DNA from: Clostridium cadaveris | GTDB taxonomy: Bacteria > Bacillota > Clostridia > Clostridiales > Clostridiaceae | Length of the DNA stretch: 64,000 nt | Direction: 5' to 3' | Assembly: GCF_020911725.1 (NCBI RefSeq) | Contig: NZ_CP076620.1 | Span: 467,501 to 531,500, forward strand | Shown: positions 55,029 through 64,000 of the stretch, piece after piece | Position numbering within the stretch: position 1 is the first letter of the stretch | Layout of the letters: every line of letters begins with the position of its first letter | Translations under genes and position numbers: made by a program | Notes under the pieces: model-generated | What the model was told of the DNA's origin: nothing | The model's input: the letters and a program-made list of their open reading frames with translations, nothing else | The model's database searches: none

Positions 55029-55145
55029 TATGAGAAAATAAGTTTTAAAGGAGTAGGATTCGAAAAGCTTGAAACGAGAATGATTTTAAATTCAGGTGAA
55101 AAAGAGAAAAAGCCATTTTATTATTATAGGTTTAGCAAGAATTAA
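55029..55145 (+). pseudogene. Start-less coding remnant
   Basis: After a TGA at 55026 the frame reads YEKISFKGVGFEKLETRM and continues to a stop at 55143-55145 with a GEKEKKPFYYYRFSKN end. It has no start codon with a ribosome binding site. The text looks protein-like (GFEKLETRM is typical near a GNAT C-terminus), so it may be the tail of a decayed acetyltransferase gene. Confidence 0.3.
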
Positions 55146-55174
55146 TTAAAAAACAGTAAATATAAATAAAGGTT

Positions 55175-55225
55175 AAAAAACACAATCATTTGGATAAATC
55201 CTAGTGGTTGTGTTTTTTCTTTAAA
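55175..55225 (+). terminator. Terminator
   Basis: AAAAAACACAATCAT pairs with GTGGTTGTGTTTTTT (G-T pairs included), with inner GGATAAATCC, then TCTTT. Confidence 0.85.
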
Positions 55226-55514
55226 AATTAAGTGATTTATGCACAGAAAAAAATAAAAATGAACTGATTGTTAAAAAAACTATGAAATAATCTATTACTA
55301 ATAAAGATATTAAAAAAAATCATAAGAAAAATAAGAATTTTCTAAAAAAATTAACATATATTTACAATAGAATAATCAAATGTTAAAATATTCTTAATTG
55401 AATGAAAATTGAATTAAAAATATGAATGTAATTAAAAAAATATAAAAATTTTCAGTACTGTAGAGTACGAGAATATAAAATCAAACTCTAAAATATAAAA
55501 AGGAGGATGAGAAA
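55226..55514. other. AT-rich leader of the cohesin-protease operon
   Basis: No gene seen. The stretch has many A-tracts and a short perfect dyad GTACT-GTAG-AGTAC (55455-55468), about 45 bases before the cohesin gene's start. The dyad may be an operator or an mRNA hairpin. Promoter elements cannot be picked out reliably from the AT background. Confidence 0.5.
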
Positions 55515-56201
55515 ATGAAAACAAAGACAGCGATTGTTACTTTGTTTACGCTGATTCTATTAGCAGTTAACCCTAGTGTAGCTTCATTTGCAGCAAATCA
55601 AATGGACTTTACTCTAGGTTCAGTAGAAACAGCAAAGCAAGGTGAAACAGTAAATGTAGCAGTTGGAGTAGACACGGCAGGACTTACAGATGGAAAAGCC
55701 ATTGTAACTTATGACAACAGTAAAATGACTTACCAAGGAGGAAAACTTGCATACTGTAGTGATGCTGAAAAATCAGAATTTGTAGTAAATGCCCTTGGAA
55801 ATGGGAAACTAGTTATTGCATGGGCTACAGTAGATCCAGTAGAAAAAGCCGGGGATATAATTTCTTTAGATTTCAAGGTTAACGATTCGGCAGCGAATAA
55901 TGATATAGCAAAAGTTAGTCTTGAAGGCAAATATGCTAATGATAAAGAAGGAGAAGCTATTCCTATAAAATTAGATGGTGACAAAAGCATAAATATAAAA
56001 ATAGGAAGCGGATCTGGACAAGGAACAGGCGATGTAAGTAATCCAGGTAGTACAGGCAATAATGGATCTTCTGATAAAAATAACAATAGTGATATTAAAA
56101 CAGGAGATTCGTCTCTAATAGGATATGGACTAATTATTATTGTCAGCTTAATTGCACTTGCTGCATTGAAGAAACATAGTGCGGGGAGGGATAGAGCATG
56201 A
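55515..56201 (+). CDS. Membrane-anchored cohesin-domain protein
   Basis: 228 aa. Signal peptide MKTKTAIVTLFTLILLAVNPSVASFA, then one cohesin-like domain at about residues 29-160 (FTLGSVETAKQGETVNVAVGVDTAGLTDGKAIVTYDNSKMTYQGG..., ending SINIKIG). A Gly/Ser/Asn-rich linker follows, and the C-terminus is IKTGDSS, a hydrophobic helix (LIGYGLIIIVSLIALAAL) and KKH..RDR. KTGD plus helix plus positive tail looks like a degenerate sortase signal lacking the LP of LPKTGD, so the protein is held in the membrane or the wall. AAAAGGAGG fixes the start. The next gene overlaps by ATGA and encodes a dockerin-bearing protease, its probable partner. Cohesin type cannot be set from sequence. Confidence 0.82.
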   Translation: MKTKTAIVTLFTLILLAVNPSVASFAANQMDFTLGSVETAKQGETVNVAVGVDTAGLTDGKAIVTYDNSKMTYQGGKLAYCSDAEKSEFVVNALGNGKLVIAWATVDPVEKAGDIISLDFKVNDSAANNDIAKVSLEGKYANDKEGEAIPIKLDGDKSINIKIGSGSGQGTGDVSNPGSTGNNGSSDKNNNSDIKTGDSSLIGYGLIIIVSLIALAALKKHSAGRDRA

Positions 56202-59200
56202 TAAGAAAGCGTATGATGTTAAGTAGAGTTTTAGCAGCTGCTATTACTGTAACTATGTTATTTACAAGTATGCCAGTAAAAGCTGCAACTACAATGGCAA
56301 ATGGAGATAAAGTTGAACAGCAACAGCATACTTCAAAGAAAACAGATGTTTCAGGACAAAAGTTTGAAAGTAGTGATGCTAGCAAATCAAGTCCTATTGA
56401 TTTCGCTCCAAGTATAAAGAGGGAAAAGAAAGAAGAAGGACCTCATATTCAAGAAAATGAATTAAAAAAAGCATCTGAAATTGACATAAAAGAAGTTCAT
56501 GATCCAGAGAAAAAAGTCAAAATTATAGTAGAACTAGAAAAAGATTCTCTAATAGATGCAGGATACAGCGCGAGACAAATAGCAGAAGGGATAAGAGTTG
56601 TATCACATGCAAATAATCAACAGAATCATATAGACACTATGGAAGCAAAAATGGAGGATGAGATCGATAGTAATTTAGAGATACTTTATGAATACAAGGT
56701 TGCTATCACGGGTATAGCTGTAAGTACAGAGTATAAAAATCTTAAATCTATCAAAGACATGACAGGAGTAAAAGATGCTTGGATATCTCCAGTGTATTAT
56801 TTATCAGATGATGCTGAGACATTTACATCTAATGCGTCAACTATGATAGGTGCAAATAAAGTATGGAATGAAACTGGATATACTGGACAAGGCATGAAGA
56901 TAGCCATAATAGATACAGGAATATATTTAAATCACGATAGCTTTAAGCCTTTAAATGGGGATAAGCTTAATGAAAATTCTATGGATGCAGAAGATGTAGT
57001 CGAAACTTGGAATAAACTTAATGCTGCCAAGCATACTGCGAGGCCTATAGGAGTATATCGTAATACAAAGGTGCCATATGCATACAATTATGTTGGTCAT
57101 AATTTAGATGTAGCACATACTGGATCAGATCATGGTACTCATGTAGCAGGTATAGCTGCCGCAAATAAGATAGATTCTACAGAAGTAGTAGGAATTGCGC
57201 CAGATGCACAATTAGCAGTAATGCAAGTGTTTAGTCCACAAGGCGGGGCTGACTTTGTAGATGTTCTTGCGGCTATGGAAGATGCTGTATACCTTAATGT
57301 GGATGTAATGAACTTATCACTAGGTTCTACAGCTGGATTCACAGATTCAGAAGCATCAACTAATGCAGTGTTTGATAAGTTTGCCAATACAGATATTCAA
57401 GTTGCAATAGCAGCTGGTAATGATACTAACAATGCCTTCAACAATCTACATGGAAACAATATGAGCTTAGCTAAGAATCCTGACATAGGTCTTGTTGGGA
57501 ATCCTGGCTCATATACAGACTCTATGACAGTAGCCAGCGTTGATAATAATGCTATTAAAGCATTTACGATTACAGTAGATGGAAAGAATATAGCATACAC
57601 TGACACTGCATCAACTAACTATACTAATTTCCTTAACCAGCTTGGTATAAATAAATCATATGACTATGTATGGGCTGGTGAGAATGTATATGGAGGAAAT
57701 GTTAGTGACTTTACTAATGCTAATAATGGTTCAGGAGTAGAAGGAAAGATAGCTCTAGTATCTCGTGGTGGAGGAGTATCATTTACACAAAAGCAGACAA
57801 ATGCAAAATCTGCTGGAGCTGTTGGATGTATAATATACAATAATGCTCCTGGAATATTAAATATGCAAGTTAATGATGGAAAGGATCATATTCCATGTGT
57901 CAGTATATCTCAAAAAGATGGACAATATATGATAAGCAAGCTAAACAATGGAATTGGAAAACTTACTACAAGTAATGGAAATCAACAGACAGTTATAAAT
58001 GAATCAATAAATATGAGTGATTTTTCATCATGGGGAGTAACTCCATCATTAAAGCTTAAACCAGATATAACTGGTGTGGGAGGAAATATTTATTCTACAC
58101 GTGATAATAATACTTATGGTCTTATGAGTGGTACGTCTATGGCAACTCCACAAGTTGCAGGTGCTGCTGCAATTGTCATGGAGTATGTAAAAGATAAGTT
58201 TGAAGGTCTTAAGGAAGAGCAAATACGTAATATAACAAGTGCACTTCTTATGAGTACATCTAACCCTGTATTATCTGAGGGAATGGAATATTCACCTAGA
58301 TGGCAAGGTGCAGGGCTTATCAATTTACAAGATGTAGTTGATACAAAAGCTTATTTGACAAGCAATGAACAAGAGGATGGGAGACCTAAAGTTGAGCTTG
58401 GGGATTCAAAGGACGGAAACTATAACTTTGGTTTTAAAATAAATAATATAACTGACAAACCTCTAGCTTATGAATTGGATAGCAATCTTTTAACAGAGGG
58501 AGCTACTGAAGCTGGAGATAATATATTTATGACTTCAACATCTGTTAAACTTGATAGCAAAATATCTTTTAAATATGATGAATCATTAAAGTATGATTTT
58601 AATGGTGATGGAAAGATTAATACAGCAGATGTAAGAGTTCTTCTGTCAGCATTAAATGATGTAGAAGCATTAAATAAGAGACCAGATAACTTCATGGATG
58701 TAAATGGTGATGGAAAGTTTGACAAAGAAGATAGCAAGGAGCTTGCTGAATACGCTGCTGAACTAGAAGTTGCTTTTGATGATGAAGAAACAGCTTTAAT
58801 TGTACCTGCTAAGGGATCTTTAGATTGTGAAGGTTCTATAAATTTAGCAGATGCAGACAAAGAATATATGAACAAGTATTTTGAGAATGGAATATATGTA
58901 GATGGATATGTGTATGCAAAGTCCCTAAATAGTGATATTACAGAACTATCAATGCCAGTAATGGGGTTTTATGGTGATTGGACGGCTCCTTCTGCATTTG
59001 ATGGGGGAACTAATCATTACTGGAATAGCGAAGGACAAGCAAGCTTATTCCCAACAGGTATTTATACTAAGTACTTTATGTTAGGCGTAAATCCTTATAT
59101 AAAGGCAGATTATGATGAAAAGCATTCAGCTATATCATTAGCAAATAGTTTATCTGAAATAGATATGGGAATGTTACGTAATGTTAAGGAATTGATCTTT

Positions 59201-62200
59201 ACAGTTACTGATGATAAGACTGGAGAAGAGTACTGGTCTTATGGAGAGAAAGATGTACGAAAGACATATTATGATAGTAGTCGGAGAATGATTATTCCAT
59301 ATTTCGTATTTAATCCTCAGCAAGGAGAACCTATATTGTGGGATGGAACTGATGGCAAGGGAAATCCTGTAACTGATAATACAAAAGTAAACTTTAAGAT
59401 CGAAGCAAAACTTGATTATGAAGGGGAAAATCAGGTTCAGGCCATAGAACAGCCAATATGGGTAGATAATGCGAAGCCTTCCATTGAAAATTTTAATGAG
59501 CTTAAACCTGAAGTTAAAGATGGAAAGGTAACTTTAAATTTATCTTTAAAGGATAATAGATATATCGCAGCAGTACTTTTTGAAAGTCCTAATGGCGAAA
59601 TTATGGCAAAACATGATATTCAAGATTATGAACCAGGAAAAGCAAAGGACTATACATTTGATATTAGTGGATTTGGAGAAAACTTTAATATAATTGTTGC
59701 TGACTATGCATGTAATGAATATGTTCAAGAAATCAGCCTTGACCTAGGAGCAGGGTGGAATGACAATGAACTTCCGTTATCTAAGCTAGATAAAGAAAAG
59801 CTATATGCATTTGAAAGCAGTGAAGATGGAGCTATGTCGCGAGGGTGGTATAGTGCTAATAAATCAGATTTAGGTGAAGCTAAAAATATAACTTATTCTA
59901 AAGCTGCACGTTATTATAGTGCTGAATATATAGATGGATATATTTATGCTCAAAATACAGCTGGTGAATTAGTTGTAATACCTCCAAGAAACACTTATTG
60001 GAAGGAAAATGTGTTAAATAAACAAAGTGATGTAATACTTTACGATATGGCATTCGATTATAGTGAAAAAATTCTTTATGCTGTAGGCTGGGATTACAGA
60101 ATTGGAGAAGGCGGAGCATCCGTACTCACTAGGGTTGATCTTAAAAGTGGAGAGATTTCACGTTTATCAGCTTTAACTGGAATGGACTCCACAACTATGG
60201 TTACACTTGGATGTACTACTGAAGGACAGCTTTATGGTATAGATCTTACAGGAAATCTTTACAAGATTCCTAAAGTACAGGATGATGGAAAGGCAGAAAA
60301 GGTTGGAATTACAGATTTTGCAAAGAGACCAGATTTCTATGGAGTAAATGTTATACAATCAATGGCATATGATCACAATACTGATACTATGTATTGGGAC
60401 GCTTTTAGTAGTAAATATGATATAAATACAAACCAAACGTTAAGAAGTTATGGAGTATATAAAGTAAATCTTCAAACAGGTGAAACTACATTAGTTGGAG
60501 ATATGAAGAATAACTGTGGAGTAGGATTATTTATTCCATATGATGGTGAGGATATATTGCCTGATAGTGTAAAACCTACAAATGTAAATATATCTGGAAA
60601 TTTAGAGAGAATAAGTATGCTTCCTGCTCAAAATAGAATACTCTCATTATCTTGGAATCCTTGGAATGCATCTCAGAGTCCAGTAGAATGGAGTATTACT
60701 AAAGAGGAGCCTGTTACAGAAGGAGAACAGGTTGCAACTGTAAACAATAAAGGGAAGGTTACAGCTATTTCTGAAGGTACAGCTATAGTAGAAGCAAAGA
60801 CTAAGATATATCCTGAATGGCAACCGGAAGGATACGACAAGACAATGAGTATTCAAGTAAAAGTTTTATCATCTACAGATGAGATGTACGGATTCCTATT
60901 GGCAGATCTTAATGATATGGAGAAAGGTAAGAACACATGGATTACATTCAAGGACTCAAGTCCTAAAAACTATGAAATTCTTACAAAAAACGCTGGGAAA
61001 GAAATGTTTGCAGGAGCCTACTATAATGGATATGTATATACAGTATGGCCAGGGAAAAATGGTGATGATTTCTATAAGACTAAAGTTACAAAAGGAGCTT
61101 CTGATGGGAAGGCATCTTTTGGAGAACTTGAATATATAGGAAGTATGCCTGAAACAAATATAACTGATATGACTTTTGATTATACTACAGGGCGGATGTA
61201 TGCAATTGAAAATAAACAATCCTTTATGTATTTATCAATCATAGACCTTGAAACAGGAGCACTTGACCGTGTAAGTGTTATTAACGATATAATAGTAGGA
61301 CTTGCTTGTGATGCTGAAGGAAATTTATATGGAGTAAATACAGAAGGAAAGCTATTTACTTTTGATAGTGAAACTGGAGAAGGGATCTTAGTATATGAAA
61401 CAGGAGTATCTACAGAGGGATATATTCAATCTATGACTTATGATTATAACTCAGGGAACCTATATTGGGCACAATGTAAGGGTCCAGGAGTATCAGCATT
61501 TTATCTACTTGCAAATACAAAGATTAAAGACGAATGGGGAAGTAGGACAGAATGGGAAACTGTAAAATTAGGTGATATAGGTGGTAAGAAGGGAGCTGAG
61601 GTAGCTGGTTTATTTACTATTCCTCAGAATGAGCCTGAAGCAGCATATATTCCAGTTACAGGACTTTCTATAGATCAAAATGATTTCAGTATGATAAAGG
61701 GAGCTAAAGCAAACTTATCTGCTACTACAACACCTAAGAGACCAACTTTACAAAGTAAAACTTGGACTAGTAGTGATGAGAATGTAGTAAAGGTTGATGA
61801 GGTTGGAGCAGTAACTGCAGTTAGTAGTGGTAGTGCTACTATAACAGCATCTATAACAGATAGAGAGTCGAAGATAACTTATGATGATTCAATTGAAATT
61901 AAGGTAATAGAGTCATCAGGTGAACTTAAAGCTTTCTTGAACCAAGATGTTAAAACTTCATACTATAACTGGTGGGTTTCAATACCTGACTATGATCCAG
62001 CATCATACAAGACAGTTAAGAGTGCTGTTGATAGTTTTGGTTTAGTTGCTGGTGACTATTATGATGGATATATTTATGGGTATGATAGAAATGGAGAATT
62101 GTATCAAGTAGAAGCAGACACCTATAAGTTTAATAATATAGGAAAGTATTCTACGGATAAATCTAATTTTTCACTTACGGATATGACATACGATTATAGT

Positions 62201-64000
62201 AATTTCCGTATGCTAGCATTAAGCCTTGAAGACTATTTCGGAAATCAATCTGCAATTTATAGTGTAGACTTATCAACAGGAAGTATTACAAAGCTTGTGG
62301 ATACAAAGGAAGTAGTATATGGCTTAGCTTATGGAGATGGAAAGTATTATACTGTAAAGGGCAATGGAATGCTTTGTACAGTTGATCTTGAAACTGGAGA
62401 GCTTACAGAAATTCTAGATACAGGATCAAAGGTTTCAAAGTATAACTATGGACACAATACAACATTAGCATATGATCATAATAATGACAGGCTTTATATG
62501 GCACCAATTGTAGAGAATAATCCATATAGTGCTGGACAGCTTACTATGATAGATGTAAATGGAAAGGTAAGTATGCCTATAGGAAATATTGGACAAAATG
62601 GAGCTCTAGTATCTACAATGTATATTGAGCCTAAAGGTGGAAGTGTTCCAGAGGATAATTCCGTTAAAAAAGTTATACTTGATAAAGAAAATGTAAGGCT
62701 TGAAGTTAGATCAACCACAACACTTACTCCTAAGATTCTTCCAACAACATCATCAAACAAAGATGTTACATGGACTACATCAGATAAGAGTGTTGCTACA
62801 GTTAAAAATGGAGTGGTAACAGCAGTTGGACTAGGAAATGCTGATATTACTGTTACAACTTCAGATGGAGGATTTACTTCAAAGTGTAAAGTTACAGTTC
62901 TTGATTCAGAAAAGACATCAGGGAATACAGCATATGCATTCTCTAAAGATCATGGTGGACTTATCAGATTCAATCCTGATATACCATCAACTACTACAGA
63001 ACTTCTTCACACTTATGATAAGACTGATAAGGTCTTAGCAACCACATTTATAGATGGATCATTATATTATTTAATAGATGTTGCAAACTATTATCCAAAG
63101 TTGTATAAGATGGATGTTCAATCTTATACTCCAAAAGAAGTTGGATATGTTGGAATGCAAATAGGACCTGCAAATGATATGACTTATGACCCATTCTCAG
63201 AGCTTATTTATATAACATCAGGTTTCTATATCTATGTCGTAGATCCTGGTACAGGTGAAGTTGTAACTAGTGTAAATATAAGCAATAACTCCACATATGG
63301 ATTAACAGCAACTAATGGATATATATATCTTGTTGCAAATGATGGATATGGAAATAGCACATTATATCGTATAGATACTAATAGGATTTTAACTGCTAGA
63401 AATGGAGAAACTTTATATCTTAACACTGACTATGATGTAATCGGAGAATTAACACCAAGCATTCATACGACAAAAGATAGTAAAGTTGAAATAAATTTTG
63501 CAAATAGAACTGTATATGTAACTGCAGATGATAAACTTTATTCTCTTAATATTGAGAATGGTAATATTTCTGAGATAGATTCTGTTCCAACTATTAATGG
63601 ATTAGGATTTATAACACCTAAAGACTTTAAGCCTGTCATCTATGTAACAGGGGTATCTCTAGATAAAACCGATGTGAAGATGAAAACAGGTATGACTAAG
63701 CAACTTAAAGCAACTGTATATCCTAATAAGGATAAAGTAAATAAAGAGGTTACTTGGAGTTCTGATAATAATAGTATAGTTAATGTGGATAACAATGGAT
63801 TATTAACAGCTATTGCTCCAGGAAAAGCGATTGTAACTGTTACAACTAAAGATGGTGGTTTTACAGCAAGCTGTGCATTAACTGTCATGGAGATTGGAAA
63901 CGAAGAATGGATGTATGGGTACTCAGTTGATGAGAAAGCATTTATACGCTTTGACCTTAATATGCCTGATGTAGAAGGAGAAAAGGTTCTAGCTTATGAT
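56198..64000 (+). CDS. Very large secreted subtilisin-like protease with PA, dockerin, propeller-like and Big_2 domains (3' end outside)
   Basis: At least 2601 aa, open to the window edge. Start ATG 56198 lies in the overlap ATGA with the cohesin gene stop, after GGGGAGGG. Signal peptide (VLAAAITVTMLFTSMPVKA), propeptide (about 90-200), then an S8 catalytic domain: D239 (IIDTGIY), H312 (DHGTHVAG), oxyanion region (VAIAAGND) and S647 (SGTSMATPQVAG). A PA-like insert sits at about 490-590, the lactocepin/C5a-peptidase design. Two Asp-rich calcium loops, DFNGDGKINTAD at 800 and DVNGDGKFDKED at 834, form a dockerin-like domain. From about residue 1200 onward, units of about 1 kb repeat: a propeller-like segment (starts near 59800, 60881, 61922, 62931, 63908), each followed by a Big_2 Ig-like domain (YVTGVSLDK..., TWSSDNNSI..., VTVTTKDGGFTASC). 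It should be secreted and bound by the cohesin of its neighbour. Confidence 0.93.
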   Translation, partial: MIRKRMMLSRVLAAAITVTMLFTSMPVKAATTMANGDKVEQQQHTSKKTDVSGQKFESSDASKSSPIDFAPSIKREKKEEGPHIQENELKKASEIDIKEVHDPEKKVKIIVELEKDSLIDAGYSARQIAEGIRVVSHANNQQNHIDTMEAKMEDEIDSNLEILYEYKVAITGIAVSTEYKNLKSIKDMTGVKDAWISPVYYLSDDAETFTSNASTMIGANKVWNETGYTGQGMKIAIIDTGIYLNHDSFKPLNGDKLNENSMDAEDVVETWNKLNAAKHTARPIGVYRNTKVPYAYNYVGHNLDVAHTGSDHGTHVAGIAAANKIDSTEVVGIAPDAQLAVMQVFSPQGGADFVDVLAAMEDAVYLNVDVMNLSLGSTAGFTDSEASTNAVFDKFANTDIQVAIAAGNDTNNAFNNLHGNNMSLAKNPDIGLVGNPGSYTDSMTVASVDNNAIKAFTITVDGKNIAYTDTASTNYTNFLNQLGINKSYDYVWAGENVYGGNVSDFTNANNGSGVEGKIALVSRGGGVSFTQKQTNAKSAGAVGCIIYNNAPGILNMQVNDGKDHIPCVSISQKDGQYMISKLNNGIGKLTTSNGNQQTVINESINMSDFSSWGVTPSLKLKPDITGVGGNIYSTRDNNTYGLMSGTSMATPQVAGAAAIVMEYVKDKFEGLKEEQIRNITSALLMSTSNPVLSEGMEYSPRWQGAGLINLQDVVDTKAYLTSNEQEDGRPKVELGDSKDGNYNFGFKINNITDKPLAYELDSNLLTEGATEAGDNIFMTSTSVKLDSKISFKYDESLKYDFNGDGKINTADVRVLLSALNDVEALNKRPDNFMDVNGDGKFDKEDSKELAEYAAELEVAFDDEETALIVPAKGSLDCEGSINLADADKEYMNKYFENGIYVDGYVYAKSLNSDITELSMPVMGFYGDWTAPSAFDGGTNHYWNSEGQASLFPTGIYTKYFMLGVNPYIKADYDEKHSAISLANSLSEIDMGMLRNVKELIFTVTDDKTGEEYWSYGEKDVRKTYYDSSRRMIIPYFVFNPQQGEPILWDGTDGKGNPVTDNTKVNFKIEAKLDYEGENQVQAIEQPIWVDNAKPSIENFNELKPEVKDGKVTLNLSLKDNRYIAAVLFESPNGEIMAKHDIQDYEPGKAKDYTFDISGFGENFNIIVADYACNEYVQEISLDLGAGWNDNELPLSKLDKEKLYAFESSEDGAMSRGWYSANKSDLGEAKNITYSKAARYYSAEYIDGYIYAQNTAGELVVIPPRNTYWKENVLNKQSDVILYDMAFDYSEKILYAVGWDYRIGEGGASVLTRVDLKSGEISRLSALTGMDSTTMVTLGCTTEGQLYGIDLTGNLYKIPKVQDDGKAEKVGITDFAKRPDFYGVNVIQSMAYDHNTDTMYWDAFSSKYDINTNQTLRSYGVYKVNLQTGETTLVGDMKNNCGVGLFIPYDGEDILPDSVKPTNVNISGNLERISMLPAQNRILSLSWNPWNASQSPVEWSITKEEPVTEGEQVATVNNKGKVTAISEGTAIVEAKTKIYPEWQPEGYDKTMSIQVKVLSSTDEMYGFLLADLNDMEKGKNTWITFKDSSPKNYEILTKNAGKEMFAGAYYNGYVYTVWPGKNGDDFYKTKVTKGASDGKASFGELEYIGSMPETNITDMTFDYTTGRMYAIENKQSFMYLSIIDLETGALDRVSVINDIIVGLACDAEGNLYGVNTEGKLFTFDSETGEGILVYETGVSTEGYIQSMTYDYNSGNLYWAQCKGPGVSAFYLLANTKIKDEWGSRTEWETVKLGDIGGKKGAEVAGLFTIPQNEPEAAYIPVTGLSIDQNDFSMIKGAKANLSATTTPKRPTLQSKTWTSSDENVVKVDEVGAVTAVSSGSATITASITDRESKITYDDSIEIKVIESSGELKAFLNQDVKTSYYNWWVSIPDYDPASYKTVKSAVDSFGLVAGDYYDGYIYGYDRNGELYQVEADTYKFNNIGKYSTDKSNFSLTDMTYDYSNFRMLALSLEDYFGNQSAIYSVDLSTGSITKLVDTKEVVYGLAYGDGKYYTVKGNGMLCTVDLETGELTEILDTGSKVSKYNYGHNTTLAYDHNNDRLYMAPIVENNPYSAGQLTMIDVNGKVSMPIGNIGQNGALVSTMYIEPKGGSVPEDNSVKKVILDKENVRLEVRSTTTLTPKILPTTSSNKDVTWTTSDKSVATVKNGVVTAVGLGNADITVTTSDGGFTSKCKVTVLDSEKTSGNTAYAFSKDHGGLIRFNPDIPSTTTELLHTYDKTDKVLATTFIDGSLYYLIDVANYYPKLYKMDVQSYTPKEVGYVGMQIGPANDMTYDPFSELIYITSGFYIYVVDPGTGEVVTSVNISNNSTYGLTATNGYIYLVANDGYGNSTLYRIDTNRILTARNGETLYLNTDYDVIGELTPSIHTTKDSKVEINFANRTVYVTADDKLYSLNIENGNISEIDSVPTINGLGFITPKDFKPVIYVTGVSLDKTDVKMKTGMTKQLKATVYPNKDKVNKEVTWSSDNNSIVNVDNNGLLTAIAPGKAIVTVTTKDGGFTASCALTVMEIGNEEWMYGYSVDEKAFIRFDLNMPDVEGEKVLAYD

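Noticed and set aside
58615-58740. Reading the two Asp-rich loops as EF-hands
   Set aside because: The spacing (DxNGDGxxxxxD repeated after 34 residues within one domain) fits a dockerin better, and a cohesin gene lies directly upstream.
57139-63888. Many minus-strand frames of 60-135 codons
   Set aside because: They are shadows of the very large protease, which stays open in one frame from 56198 to the window end with all catalytic residues in register.

Overview
The window is AT-rich and reads like a low-GC Firmicute chromosome, most likely a Clostridium (sensu stricto type). The reasons are strong AGGAGG-type ribosome binding sites, A/T-ending codons, many compact stem-plus-T-run terminators, and typical clostridial families (DUF2812 next to PadR, YhgE/Pip pairs, GltS, CoA-disulfide reductase-rhodanese fusions, cohesin and dockerin domains). 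The species cannot be fixed from the sequence alone. I see no CRISPR array, transposase, integrase or phage gene.

Layout. 1-2.7 kb is the 3' end of an rrn operon (23S, 5S, tRNA-Asn). 2.9-9.8 kb holds housekeeping and small genes: an EF-G-like GTPase, ROK glucokinase, two tiny clostridial proteins, a candidate structured RNA, CinA and a CPBP membrane protease. 10-13.9 kb holds a secreted zinc phospholipase C, an ABC-F ATPase and a YHYH surface protein. 14.1-19.2 kb is a catabolic unit: a sigma-54 activator, a -24/-12 promoter, and three genes (CoA-transferase, GntP permease, R-specific enoyl-CoA hydratase) that together fit use of (R)-3-hydroxybutyrate. 19.4-24.7 kb holds small membrane, PH-like and regulatory genes. 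24.7-26.2 kb is a decay zone: a YitT gene with an in-frame stop behind an intact MerR-type promoter, then remnants of a small regulator and an ABC-F gene. 26.2-35.4 kb holds a GPP34-like protein, a small MerR protein, tandem YhgE/Pip proteins, a YjdF protein with an apparent ATT start, an autoregulated PadR/DUF2812 pair and a broken DUF2812 copy. 35.5-37.6 kb encodes two lipoproteins (Asp-box repeats; transglutaminase-like).

37.8-41.9 kb is a sulfur module: a LysR regulator diverges from a CoA-disulfide reductase-rhodanese fusion and a YedE/TsuA-type transporter, with two LysR-like boxes in the gap. Amino acid transporters (APC, GltS), a broken PadR gene, a patatin-like lipase and a sirtuin follow. 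48.8-53.8 kb is a LacI-controlled nucleoside/ribose unit (GNAT, ribokinase, nucleoside hydrolase, DcuC-like transporter) whose promoter is flanked by two identical operators. 54-55 kb holds a lipoprotein and an AAC(6')-like acetyltransferase.

55.5 kb to the window end is the most striking region. A small membrane-anchored cohesin-domain protein overlaps by four bases (ATGA) the start of a very large subtilisin-like protease. The protease carries a dockerin-like domain and at least four to five units of about 1 kb that pair a propeller-like segment with a group 2 bacterial Ig-like domain. It runs off the window edge after 2601 codons. This looks like a protease docked to the cell surface through its own private cohesin.
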